Under the pieces are notes generated by a model. It had not been told where the DNA came from. It searched no databases and worked only from the letters and a program-made list of their open reading frames with translations. From the NCBI GenBank assembly GCA_035258605.1, contig DATFXD010000047.1, positions 1 through 17,391 on the forward strand: 17,391 nucleotides of DNA, written 5' to 3'. Position numbers and translations under genes: made by a program. The stretch is from AWTP1-13 sp035258605 (lineage in GTDB: Bacteria; Pseudomonadota; Alphaproteobacteria; Rhizobiales; Hyphomicrobiaceae). Of this stretch, positions 8,759 to 15,487 are shown one piece after another (the stretch's first letter is position 1; the number at the start of each line of letters is the position of its first letter).

Positions 8759-8783
8759 CGGCGCGAGGTTTTGCCTCGCGCCG
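8759..8783 (-). terminator. strong hairpin after lctP, probable terminator or 3'-end stabiliser
   Basis: A perfect 10-bp GC-rich stem (CGGCGCGAGG at 8759-8768 with CCTCGCGCCG at 8774-8783) closes a 5-base TTTTG loop, 25 bases past the lctP stop codon on the minus strand. The position fits a terminator, but no U-run follows, so Rho-dependent ending or mRNA 3' protection is also possible. Confidence 0.5.
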
Positions 8784-8807
8784 ACAGCGGTCACGGCAAC
8801 CGGGACA

Positions 8808-10466
8808 CTAGTGCAGGATCATGCCGGTGAAGACATAAGCCTGCAGCATCACCAGCACGCCGACGAGGCAAGCCAGCACGATTGAATGGCCGAACACGAA
8901 GCGCAGGATCGATCCCTCGTGTCCGAACCAATTTGTTGCCGTCGAGGCGACGACAATCGATTGCGCATCGATCATCTTGCCCATGACGCCGCCCGACGAG
9001 TTGGCGGCTGCCATCAGCACCGGTGACAGCCCCAATTGCTCCGACGTGATCTTCTGCAGATTGCCGAACAGGACGTTTGATGCGGTGTCCGATCCGGTCA
9101 GCGCCACGCCCAGCCAACCCAACAAGGTACCGAAGAACGGATAAAGCACGCCGGTACCAGCGAAGGCGAGGCCCAGGGTGGCGTCGATGCCTGACAGCCG
9201 GGTGAGGGTTCCGATCGCCAGCATTGCCGAGATCGTGATCAGCGAATAGGCGCACACGCGAATGGTGCGCGCGTAGGACGTCACCAATCGTACCGGCGAA
9301 AAGCCCATCAAAAAGCCGGAGATGATCGCCGCAATCAGCATCCCCGAACCGGTATAGGACAGCCACGTGAAGGAGAATACCGCGCCCTCGGGTGTCGGCT
9401 TACCGACCACGGGCGGCATCTTGTTAATGAGCTTATCGAGTTCGGGAACGGCATAGTTCCAGGTGGCGATGGGATTGACCTGGCCCTTGAACCAGTTGGT
9501 GCCCCATACCAGCAGGATGATGCAAACGATGATCCAGGGCAGCAGCGACATCCAGATTTGGCCGCTGCTGGGCGGCGGGCCGGACTTGGTTGGCCGCGTC
9601 GTGAGGGTTTCGGCCGAGCTGTCGCGCGTGCGCAGGGCCGGCGACGTCCAAATCTCCCTCGGGTGCCATACCTTCAAGAACAGGATCAGGCAGGCCATGG
9701 AAATCAGCGAGGCACCGATATCGACAATCCACGGATTGACGAAATTCGAGATCAGGAACTGCGGCACGGCAAAGCTAACGCCGGTGACGAGAATGGCCGG
9801 CCACACCTGCAGCATGCCGCGGAAACCGGCAAACACCCAGATCAGCCAGAACGGTACGATCAGCGAAAAGAACGGTAGTTGCCGGCCGACCATGGCGCCC
9901 AGCACGAATGGATCGAGACCGGTTACGCTGGAGAGGCCGGCGATGGGCGTACCGAGCGCGCCGTAAGCCACCGGCGCGGTATTGGCGATCAAGGATAGAC
10001 CGGAGGCAGCGAGCGGCGAAAAACCGAGACCGATCAGCATGGCGCCGGTGACCGCCACCGGCGTGCCGAAACCCGAGGCCCCCTCGAAGAACGCACCGAA
10101 CGAAAAGGCAATCAGCAACAGCTGCAGCCGCCGATCGTTGGTGAGACCACCAATGGTGGTCTGCAAGGTTTCAAAGGCGCCCTTCTCCAAGGTCAGCCGG
10201 TAGAGGAAAATGACGTTAAGGACGATCCAGCCGATCGGGAAGAAGCCCGTGATCGCCCCCAGGACCGAGGCCCGGATCGACATCCCGGCCGGCATGGTAA
10301 AGATGAAGATCGCCACAAGATTGGCGGCAATTAAGGCGACGATCGCAGCAATGTGCGCCTTAACCTTGTTCGACGCGATCAACACCAGCAGCGTCACCAC
10401 CGGGATCGCCGCGGCGAGGGTCGACAGCGCTGCACTATCGAGTGGATTGTAAACCTGGTTCCACAT
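8808..10466 (-). CDS. lctP: L-lactate permease (LctP/LldP family)
   Basis: A 552-residue inner-membrane protein of usual family length with about a dozen hydrophobic segments. LctP/LldP proteins are proton symporters for L-lactate, D-lactate and glycolate. Family marks include the N-terminal WNQVYNPL start, LYRLTLEKGAFE at about 88-99, the highly typical FGAFFEGASGFGTPVAVTGA stretch at about 123-142, and LTGSDTASNVLFGNLQ near residue 460. The start is well supported: GGAGG at 10474-10478 lies 7 bases before the ATG. No lactate dehydrogenase gene (lldD, dld or lutABC) is next to it, so the substrate could be another small 2-hydroxy acid. A perfect palindrome about 84 bases upstream of the start suggests control by a GntR-type regulator, as known for lldPRD in other bacteria, though no regulator gene is seen here. 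Confidence 0.93.
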   Translation of the reverse strand: MWNQVYNPLDSAALSTLAAAIPVVTLLVLIASNKVKAHIAAIVALIAANLVAIFIFTMPAGMSIRASVLGAITGFFPIGWIVLNVIFLYRLTLEKGAFETLQTTIGGLTNDRRLQLLLIAFSFGAFFEGASGFGTPVAVTGAMLIGLGFSPLAASGLSLIANTAPVAYGALGTPIAGLSSVTGLDPFVLGAMVGRQLPFFSLIVPFWLIWVFAGFRGMLQVWPAILVTGVSFAVPQFLISNFVNPWIVDIGASLISMACLILFLKVWHPREIWTSPALRTRDSSAETLTTRPTKSGPPPSSGQIWMSLLPWIIVCIILLVWGTNWFKGQVNPIATWNYAVPELDKLINKMPPVVGKPTPEGAVFSFTWLSYTGSGMLIAAIISGFLMGFSPVRLVTSYARTIRVCAYSLITISAMLAIGTLTRLSGIDATLGLAFAGTGVLYPFFGTLLGWLGVALTGSDTASNVLFGNLQKITSEQLGLSPVLMAAANSSGGVMGKMIDAQSIVVASTATNWFGHEGSILRFVFGHSIVLACLVGVLVMLQAYVFTGMILH

Positions 10467-10877
10467 TGGGCCGCCTCCGAGTCGGGTTTTTTGTAAACCT
10501 CCACGCCCACACCCTGCACAGGCAAGCGGATTTGCCGCCAGGGTAATCCATTGTACCTACAATATCCCGTCAGAAAGATATTGGGACCAAAGACATTACT
10601 GGCTTGGATACGACTTTAGTGCGGTTGCCGGCTCGACGGCGATCCCAGCTACGATCGTCCGCTGGGGCGAAAGGAGCGGGCCAAAAGCGCGCTCGCGACG
10701 TGGCCAGCAACCTCGAGCCTGGGCGAGCACTGAGGCCCGAGCTTTGGCCGCGTGCGGACATCTTGGTGCCAAGCCCGACGCGCTAGGCTAGTACCCGCCG
10801 ATGGTCAGGCGTGGCTCACCGGCGGCGCCGGTTCAATCTTCAGCGTTCGGGCAGCAACCCACGGCAGAGAGCACGCT
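10467..10877. other. divergent intergenic region between lctP and the FUSC gene
   Basis: About 410 bases between two divergently read genes. It holds the lctP leader with its GGAGG site and the palindrome at 10550-10563. The half nearer the FUSC gene is open in the FUSC reading frame back to 10752, but that extension encodes no recognisable domain and I treat it as leader. No clear sigma70 promoter for the FUSC gene is visible. Confidence 0.5.
10550..10563 (-). promoter_or_regulatory. perfect palindrome, candidate GntR-type operator for lctP
   Basis: ATTGTACCTACAAT is a perfect 14-base inverted repeat of the form TTGT-N4-ACAA, close to FadR-subfamily GntR operators (TNGT-Nx-ACNA), the class that includes LldR regulators of lactate genes. 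On the minus strand its half TACAAT also resembles a -10 box, so repressor and RNA polymerase could compete. A second weaker inverted repeat (AATATC at 10561-10566, GATATT at 10577-10582) adjoins it. The regulator assignment is inference. Confidence 0.4.
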
Positions 10878-11996
10878 TTGACGACCTCCTTTGAGCGCGG
10901 CAAATCGGTGTGGCGGCTGGTGCGCGCCGCCTTCAGGCGACAGCGGGTGCGGCTGACCTTGGCTTTGCGCGTCACGATTGCCGCCGCGCTTGCCTTGGCC
11001 ATCGCGCAATGGCTGGGACTGCCATTGCCGCTCTGGGCCGTCCTCACCGCCATGGTCGTGACCCAGGTCAACGTCGGCCGAACGCTCAAGTCGGTCATCG
11101 ACTATCTGATCGGCACGCTAGGTGGCGCGCTGTGGGGCGGCGCCATCGCCATGCTGGTGCCTCATGGGCACGAATGGGCGCTGCTGGCCGCGCTCGCCCT
11201 CGCCGTCGCGCCGCTTGCCGTGGTCGCCGGCCTCTATCCGAGCTTGAGCGTGGCGCCGATCACCGCCACCATCGTGCTCCTTATCCCGACCATGACGCAG
11301 GCAACGCCGCTGGCCTCGGCGCTCGACCGGGTGCTCGAAGTTGTCGTCGGCGGCAGCGTCGGGTTCGCGGTATCGTTCCTGCTGCTGCCATCGCTGGCGC
11401 ATGCCCAGGCCATTGCCGCCGCCGCCCGCGCGCTGGAGCAAATGGCGCGCGCCCTGCGCGCGCTATTGTTGGAGGTCGTGGGCGGTCGCGACAGCAACGA
11501 GCTGCACCGCCTCCAGGACGGCATCGGTCAATCCCTGGTCGAGCTCGGCACCATTGCCGCCGCCTGCGAGCATGAGCGCCGCGCCCGCCTCGCCGTCGAA
11601 CCCGATACCGGCCCGTTGCTGCGCATGCTGTTGCGCCTGCGCCATGACCTTGTGATCGTCGGCCGGGCAACGCAAGTCCCGTTACCGGAACCGCTGCAGT
11701 CACGGCTGCGATCGCCGCTTAGCGGGCTTGCCGAGGCGACTGCCGACTACCTGAGCACCTGCGCCGGCGAGCTCAGGCGCCGCCGCACCGCACCGAGCGG
11801 GCAGGCACTCGCCAGCGCGTTCGCGAACTACCACGCCGAGCTTGCCGCCATCCGCCAACAAGGCTTGACCCGTGGCCTGAATGCCGAGGCCGCAGAGCGC
11901 TTGTTCGCGCTCGGCTTTGCCTTTGAGCAGATGCGCCAGAACTGTAAAGACCTCGAGCGTTGCGTGACCGAGTGGGCGGTCGACGGCGGCAGCTAG
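10878..11996 (+). CDS. FUSC-family membrane protein (aromatic acid exporter-like)
   Basis: From the TTG at 10878 this is a 372-residue protein. A hydrophobic N-terminal part of several membrane helices spans about residues 27-180: LALRVTIAAALALAIAQWLG, then LPLWAVLTAMVVTQVNVGRT, the signature of the FUSC/ArAE fold (fusaric acid resistance, AaeB, YccS). A helical, Arg- and Ala-rich cytosolic part of about 190 residues follows. Related proteins export aromatic acids or are uncharacterised; it is half the size of AaeB, with a single transmembrane block, so it probably works as a dimer. Start choice: GAGA at 10867-10870 lies 7 bases before the TTG, and the basic stretch before the first helix begins soon after. 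An upstream in-frame ATG at 10752 would add 42 low-complexity residues and has no ribosome-binding site. Substrate unknown. It is convergent with the URC operon. Confidence 0.75.
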   Translation: MTTSFERGKSVWRLVRAAFRRQRVRLTLALRVTIAAALALAIAQWLGLPLPLWAVLTAMVVTQVNVGRTLKSVIDYLIGTLGGALWGGAIAMLVPHGHEWALLAALALAVAPLAVVAGLYPSLSVAPITATIVLLIPTMTQATPLASALDRVLEVVVGGSVGFAVSFLLLPSLAHAQAIAAAARALEQMARALRALLLEVVGGRDSNELHRLQDGIGQSLVELGTIAAACEHERRARLAVEPDTGPLLRMLLRLRHDLVIVGRATQVPLPEPLQSRLRSPLSGLAEATADYLSTCAGELRRRRTAPSGQALASAFANYHAELAAIRQQGLTRGLNAEAAERLFALGFAFEQMRQNCKDLERCVTEWAVDGGS

Positions 11997-12170
11997 CTGC
12001 AATGCTTGTGGGCTCGTTCGCGGCCGGTGCGATCAGCTCAGATGGCGGCGCCCTGTTGATGGTGCGAACAAGGACCCGATCGGGTTGCTTGGGCGCTTTG
12101 CCGCTGCCAGGCCTTGGCACACACCAACCACCACGCTGATTTGCTGAACCGCCTCGCACGGGCGCCGCCG
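11997..12170. other. gap between convergent genes
   Basis: The 174 bases between the ends of the FUSC gene and the phosphoribosyltransferase gene hold a CCCGATCGGG palindrome (12074-12083) and a small 5-bp hairpin (12105-12119). Neither is followed by a U-tract, and no clear terminator for either gene is visible. Confidence 0.4.
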
Positions 12171-12800
12171 TCAGCGGGTGCCATACGCCCGATCGCCGGC
12201 GTCTCCGAGGCCCGGCAGGATATAGGCGTGCTGATCGAGCGTATCATCGATGGCGGCAGTCCAAATCCGCACGTCCGGATGGAGGCCGCGCAGGCGCTCG
12301 AAACCTTGCGGCGCCCCCAACAGACAGACCAGCCGCACTTGCCGCGCGCCGCGCTCCTTCAGCCGATCGATGGCGGCAACCGCCGTATTGGCGGTGGCAA
12401 TGACCGGTGCAACGACAATCACCAGGCGCTCGCTGAGGTCGGTCGGCGCCTTGAAGAAATATTCGACCGCGACGAAGGTTTCGGGCTCGCGATAGAGACC
12501 GACGTGGGCAACGCGGGCGGTGGGCACCAGGTCGAGCATGCCCTCCACAAATGTGGTACCGGCACGCAGCACCGGAGCGAATACCAGCTTCTTGCCGGCG
12601 ATCTTGCGGGCTACGGTGCGCAGCATCGGCGTCTCGATTTCGACGTCGGTGAGCGGAAGATCGCGTGTCACCTCGTAACACAACAGCATGCCGGTTTCTT
12701 TCAAGAGCTCACGGAAGGACTTGGTGGAGCGGTGCTTGTCACGAATCAAGGTGAGCTTGTGCTGTACCAGCGGATGATCGACAACCGTAACGCCGTCCAT
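12171..12800 (-). CDS. upp: uracil phosphoribosyltransferase homologue (URC6-type) with altered PRPP loop
   Basis: A 209-residue protein aligning over its whole length with Upp, which makes UMP from uracil and PRPP. Kept: HPLVQHKL (9-16), STKSFRELL (25-33), FAPVLRAG (74-81), the YREPETF segment (103-109), and the uracil-binding C-terminus HPDVRIWTAAID then PGLGDAGDRAYGT (174-208). Changed: the PRPP-binding loop, DPMLATGGS in E. coli Upp, reads APVIATANT here (131-139), losing the acidic residue and both glycines; RAGLG reads RAGTT (79-83). It is thus either a weak or specialised phosphoribosyltransferase or a relative with another reaction. It is the last gene of an operon: the start lies 21 bases after the DUF1688 stop, with GGGAGG 6 bases before the ATG. 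The partners match URC1 and URC4, so a role in uracil breakdown rather than salvage is likely. Confidence 0.88.
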   Translation of the reverse strand: MDGVTVVDHPLVQHKLTLIRDKHRSTKSFRELLKETGMLLCYEVTRDLPLTDVEIETPMLRTVARKIAGKKLVFAPVLRAGTTFVEGMLDLVPTARVAHVGLYREPETFVAVEYFFKAPTDLSERLVIVVAPVIATANTAVAAIDRLKERGARQVRLVCLLGAPQGFERLRGLHPDVRIWTAAIDDTLDQHAYILPGLGDAGDRAYGTR

Positions 12801-12821
12801 GGGCGACCTCCCGGGTTTGGC

Positions 12822-14051
12822 TCAGAACACCGTGCCATCGCTGACGACGGTCAGCGGCGGCGCGCCGTAGGGACGCAGTTCGGCGGCGAGCCGCCGGCCT
12901 GCCGCCCAGGTGCCACCCTCCAGGATCCTGGAGAGCGGCAGCGATCTGGCATCCATCTGCAGTCGCCGGCGTACCGTCTCGGCCAGCCGGTCGAGCAGGG
13001 CCACGGTCAGCGCACGCCATTCCACGATCAAACTCGAGCCGACGTCGTGGGCAACGCTGGCGGCGGCCGGCTCGCGCAACAGGAGAACGCCGGTATCGAG
13101 CATGAGCCCACCGTTGCGATATTCGGCAAGGCCGGTCAGGCCGTCGATGTCGGCGACGACCAAGCCCGCGGCTTGCAGCGGCTCGATCAAGGAGTAGCTC
13201 AGCCATTGTGACAGCTTGTGCAGGGGTATCAGGCCGCTGGTCGCATCGGCCGTCACCAGCGCCGGATGCTGCCAGCAATCACCCAGCGCGACGCCGGCGA
13301 GCTCGAGCCGGGAGGGCCAGATTGGGCCCAAGTGGGCCAACACCTCGGCCAGAATGCGTGTTGCGGTGAGGGTATTGCCGTCGGCGCCGGCGGCGAGCCG
13401 ATCGTAAAGCCCGCCCGGCCGCCCGCTCTCGCCGAATACCGCCGGATTGCCGGCCACCACCTCGCCCAGACGCTTGAGCAGGCCCAGCCGGCCATCGATA
13501 CCGGGCAAGCGATTGCCGGCGGTGATTTGCAAGTGCTGGCTGAGTGCCGCCGGCGTCAGCTCGGCCAGGGCGGCGGCATCGACCCTGAGCGGCCGCGAAC
13601 GGTCGCCGGAGAAGGCGCCGTTGGCAAACATCTCAAGGCTCGCCAGCGCCAGGCCTTCGGAACGGGCGATCGCCTTGCCGGTCCGCCGATCGCGATAGGC
13701 CCAGCCACTGCCCGCGCCGGCATCGATGAGCACACTGACGATCGCCAGATCGAAGGCCGCGCGCGCCCGCTCGGCGGCATTGGTCCAGGCGGTGGCTCGA
13801 TCGAGCTCAGCCCAACGATCCTCGTCGTCGACGGTGAAGTGGCGCCAGCGCGAATGGAACGGCACCTCGAGCGTCGGATAGCGCTCGCGCGTGGTGGCGA
13901 TCACCAGCTCAGCCGCCGCCTCGAGGCGATCGGGTTCGACCCGGAAATGCTGCAACTTGCCTGCCAGGCCGAGTGCCAGCATCTGCTGGCAGCGCTGGCG
14001 CACCGCACCCGCGCTCAACAGTGATTGGGCGGCTGCGGTTGCGGGTTTCAC
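12822..14051 (-). CDS. urc4: URC4/Urg3 family protein (DUF1688)
   Basis: A 409-residue cytosolic protein of the DUF1688 family, which includes URC4 of Lachancea kluyveri and urg3 of fission yeast. URC4 is needed to use uracil as nitrogen source in that yeast, but its reaction is unknown. Recognisable stretches are VPFHSRWRHF (about 63-72), ARAAFDLAIVSVLIDAGAG (about 96-114) and, further on, RLPGIDGRLGLLKRLG (about 181-196) and YRNGGLMLDTGVL (about 312-324). No signal peptide or membrane segment is seen. The first codon is a GTG at 14051, 18 bases after the stop of the URC1-type gene; no in-frame ATG nearby fits, and the ribosome-binding site is weak, so translation is probably coupled to the gene before. 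It sits between the cyclohydrolase homologue and the phosphoribosyltransferase homologue, the same three partners as in the yeast pathway. Confidence 0.9.
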   Translation of the reverse strand: MKPATAAAQSLLSAGAVRQRCQQMLALGLAGKLQHFRVEPDRLEAAAELVIATTRERYPTLEVPFHSRWRHFTVDDEDRWAELDRATAWTNAAERARAAFDLAIVSVLIDAGAGSGWAYRDRRTGKAIARSEGLALASLEMFANGAFSGDRSRPLRVDAAALAELTPAALSQHLQITAGNRLPGIDGRLGLLKRLGEVVAGNPAVFGESGRPGGLYDRLAAGADGNTLTATRILAEVLAHLGPIWPSRLELAGVALGDCWQHPALVTADATSGLIPLHKLSQWLSYSLIEPLQAAGLVVADIDGLTGLAEYRNGGLMLDTGVLLLREPAAASVAHDVGSSLIVEWRALTVALLDRLAETVRRRLQMDARSLPLSRILEGGTWAAGRRLAAELRPYGAPPLTVVSDGTVF

Positions 14052-14069
14052 CGGAATTCCCGAGGTCAG

Positions 14070-15326
14070 TCAGCTCTTGTCCAGGGCGCGGCCGACGGTC
14101 GCGGCCGGATCGATCGGGTCGGCGCTGGGCCCGGCGTAATATCCGATTGCCCGCTTGGCGGCCATCTCGACCTGGGCGTCGGCCGGGACCAAGGCGTCGG
14201 GAAGCGGCACGCGTTCGATGATGCGCACGCCTTGGCCGATCAGCGCCTCGTATTTCATGTCGCTCATCGACACCAAGCGATCGATGCGCTCGACGCCGAG
14301 CCAATGCATCACATCCGGCATCAGTTGCTGAAAGCGGGCATCCTGCACGCCGGCTACGCATTCGGTGCGCTCGAAGTAGGCGCTGGCCGCGTCGCCGCCG
14401 GCGTGGCGCTTGCGGGCATTGTAGACCAGGAATTTTGTCACTTCACCCAGCGCCCGCCCTTCCTTGCGATTGTAGACAATGATGCCGAGGCCGCCGGCCT
14501 GCGCCGCGCGCGCGCACTCCTCGATGCCGTGCACCAGGTAGGGACGACAGGTACAGATGTCGGAGCCGAACACATCGGAGCCATTGCACTCGTCATGCAC
14601 CCGGCAGGTGATCTGGGTGGCAGCATCGCCGAGCTTGCCGACATCGCCGAACAGGTAGACCGTCATGCCGCCGATCGGGGGCAGGAACACCTGCAGGTCG
14701 GGACGCGTGACCAGTTCGGGAAACATGCCCGCGGTCTGTTCAAACAGGGTGCGCCTGAGGTTGGTCTCACTGGTGCCGAAGCGCTCGGCGATACCCGGCA
14801 AATACCAGACCGGGTCGATGGCGATCTTGATCACCGAAAGCGCACCACCGGTGTGCACCACGACGTCGTCGATCTTGAGCCGACCGGCGGCGATCGCCTC
14901 ATGGATTTCGGAAACGTCCAAGCGTGCCCGCGTCACCGCGATGCTGGGCCGGATGTCGGTGCCTTCGGCAATCTCGGCACGGAAGGCGTCCGCCACCAGG
15001 TGCCCCCAGGGATCGAGGGACACGATGCTGCTCGCCGTCTGCCAGCGCTGGAACGGACCGAGCGCAAACGTGGGCTGGGTGTTGGTGAGGTCGGGACGCC
15101 GGATTGGGTTGAGGGCGCCGGCGGAGACGGCAAGCGCCCGGTAGACCGCGTAGGAGCCGCTGTGGGTGCCGATCACGTTGCGATCCGGCGGTCGCGACAC
15201 CGTGCCGATCACCGGGCCACGCTCGCGCGCGCTCGCCGCCCCCCACACAATGGGAAAGCGCGGCTTCGCCCCCGGCGCGGGATGCGAGGTCAAGCGGATG
15301 TGGTCGGTGCGGTTCACTCCGGTCAT
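14070..15326 (-). CDS. urc1: URC1-type GTP cyclohydrolase II-like protein
   Basis: A 418-residue protein whose second half is the GTP cyclohydrolase II (RibA) fold. The zinc cysteines Cys247, Cys258 and Cys260 keep the C-x10-C-x-C spacing in HDECNGSDVFGSDICTC. YNRKEGRALG (285-294) matches the YxRxEGRxIG segment, and Asp329-Ala-Arg331 matches the catalytic D-x-R of E. coli RibA. Two RibA motifs are changed: the EANxxLG segment reads ERTECVAG (319-326) and TNNPxK reads SMSDMK (353-358). About 200 N-terminal residues have no counterpart in RibA. This layout fits URC1 of Lachancea kluyveri, which acts in uracil breakdown, not riboflavin synthesis; the other riboflavin genes are absent here. In that pathway it is thought to open the pyrimidine ring of a uracil nucleotide. 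First gene of the URC operon, with its own promoter and a TGGGG site 7 bases before the ATG. Confidence 0.9.
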   Translation of the reverse strand: MTGVNRTDHIRLTSHPAPGAKPRFPIVWGAASARERGPVIGTVSRPPDRNVIGTHSGSYAVYRALAVSAGALNPIRRPDLTNTQPTFALGPFQRWQTASSIVSLDPWGHLVADAFRAEIAEGTDIRPSIAVTRARLDVSEIHEAIAAGRLKIDDVVVHTGGALSVIKIAIDPVWYLPGIAERFGTSETNLRRTLFEQTAGMFPELVTRPDLQVFLPPIGGMTVYLFGDVGKLGDAATQITCRVHDECNGSDVFGSDICTCRPYLVHGIEECARAAQAGGLGIIVYNRKEGRALGEVTKFLVYNARKRHAGGDAASAYFERTECVAGVQDARFQQLMPDVMHWLGVERIDRLVSMSDMKYEALIGQGVRIIERVPLPDALVPADAQVEMAAKRAIGYYAGPSADPIDPAATVGRALDKS

Positions 15327-15358
15327 TCGGGGCCCCAGAAATGCAAATTGCCCGCCAT
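15323..15358 (-). promoter_or_regulatory. short leader open frame overlapping the urc1 start
   Basis: An 11-codon frame (MAGNLHFWGPE, then TGA) ends on the urc1 start codon in the ATGA arrangement. It would couple translation of urc1 to a leader peptide. An earlier in-frame ATG at 15451 gives 42 codons but has no ribosome-binding site and overlaps the promoter. Seen directly as an open frame; use in the cell is uncertain. Confidence 0.3.
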
Positions 15359-15381
15359 CGAAGACGGGCCCTCAAGCTCCA

Positions 15382-15408
15382 CGCTTGCCAAGTTGACGCG
15401 GCGCTTGC
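15382..15408 (-). repeat. 7-bp direct repeat in the URC leader
   Basis: CGCTTGC occurs at 15382-15388 and again at 15402-15408, exactly 20 bases apart, close to two turns of the helix. It lies between the promoter and urc1. This could be a pair of regulator half-sites on one face of the DNA, or chance. Confidence 0.3.
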
Positions 15409-15431
15409 GATCCCCGTCGGCCGCATCCCCG

Positions 15432-15460
15432 ATTATAGTCCGCCCCGGCATCGGAGGCAA
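15432..15460 (-). promoter_or_regulatory. sigma70-like promoter of the URC operon
   Basis: On the minus strand TTGCCT (15455-15460) and a consensus TATAAT (15432-15437) are separated by exactly 17 bases, in the 161-base gap between the ABC permease gene and urc1. Transcription would begin near 15425 and give a leader of about 100 bases. This is the best promoter match in the window and suggests the URC genes can be read apart from the transporter genes. Confidence 0.6.
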
Positions 15461-15487
15461 AGCACTGCCGCAGCAGCGCCAGCGGCC

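Noticed and set aside
10752..10877. N-terminal extension of the FUSC protein from the ATG at 10752
   Set aside because: The 42 extra residues resemble no family member and no ribosome-binding site precedes the ATG; the TTG at 10878 has one and gives a normal N-terminus.
12105..12119. TGCCA-GGCCT-TGGCA hairpin as terminator of the URC operon or the FUSC gene
   Set aside because: A 5-bp stem without a U-tract is too weak to call.
12114..13211. 365-codon open frame on the plus strand
   Set aside because: Opposite the phosphoribosyltransferase and DUF1688 genes, both clearly recognisable; no family features in the plus-strand product.
14070..15326. Riboflavin-pathway gene ribA
   Set aside because: Key GTP cyclohydrolase II motifs are changed, a long N-terminal part is added, and the neighbours are URC4 and a phosphoribosyltransferase homologue, not riboflavin genes.
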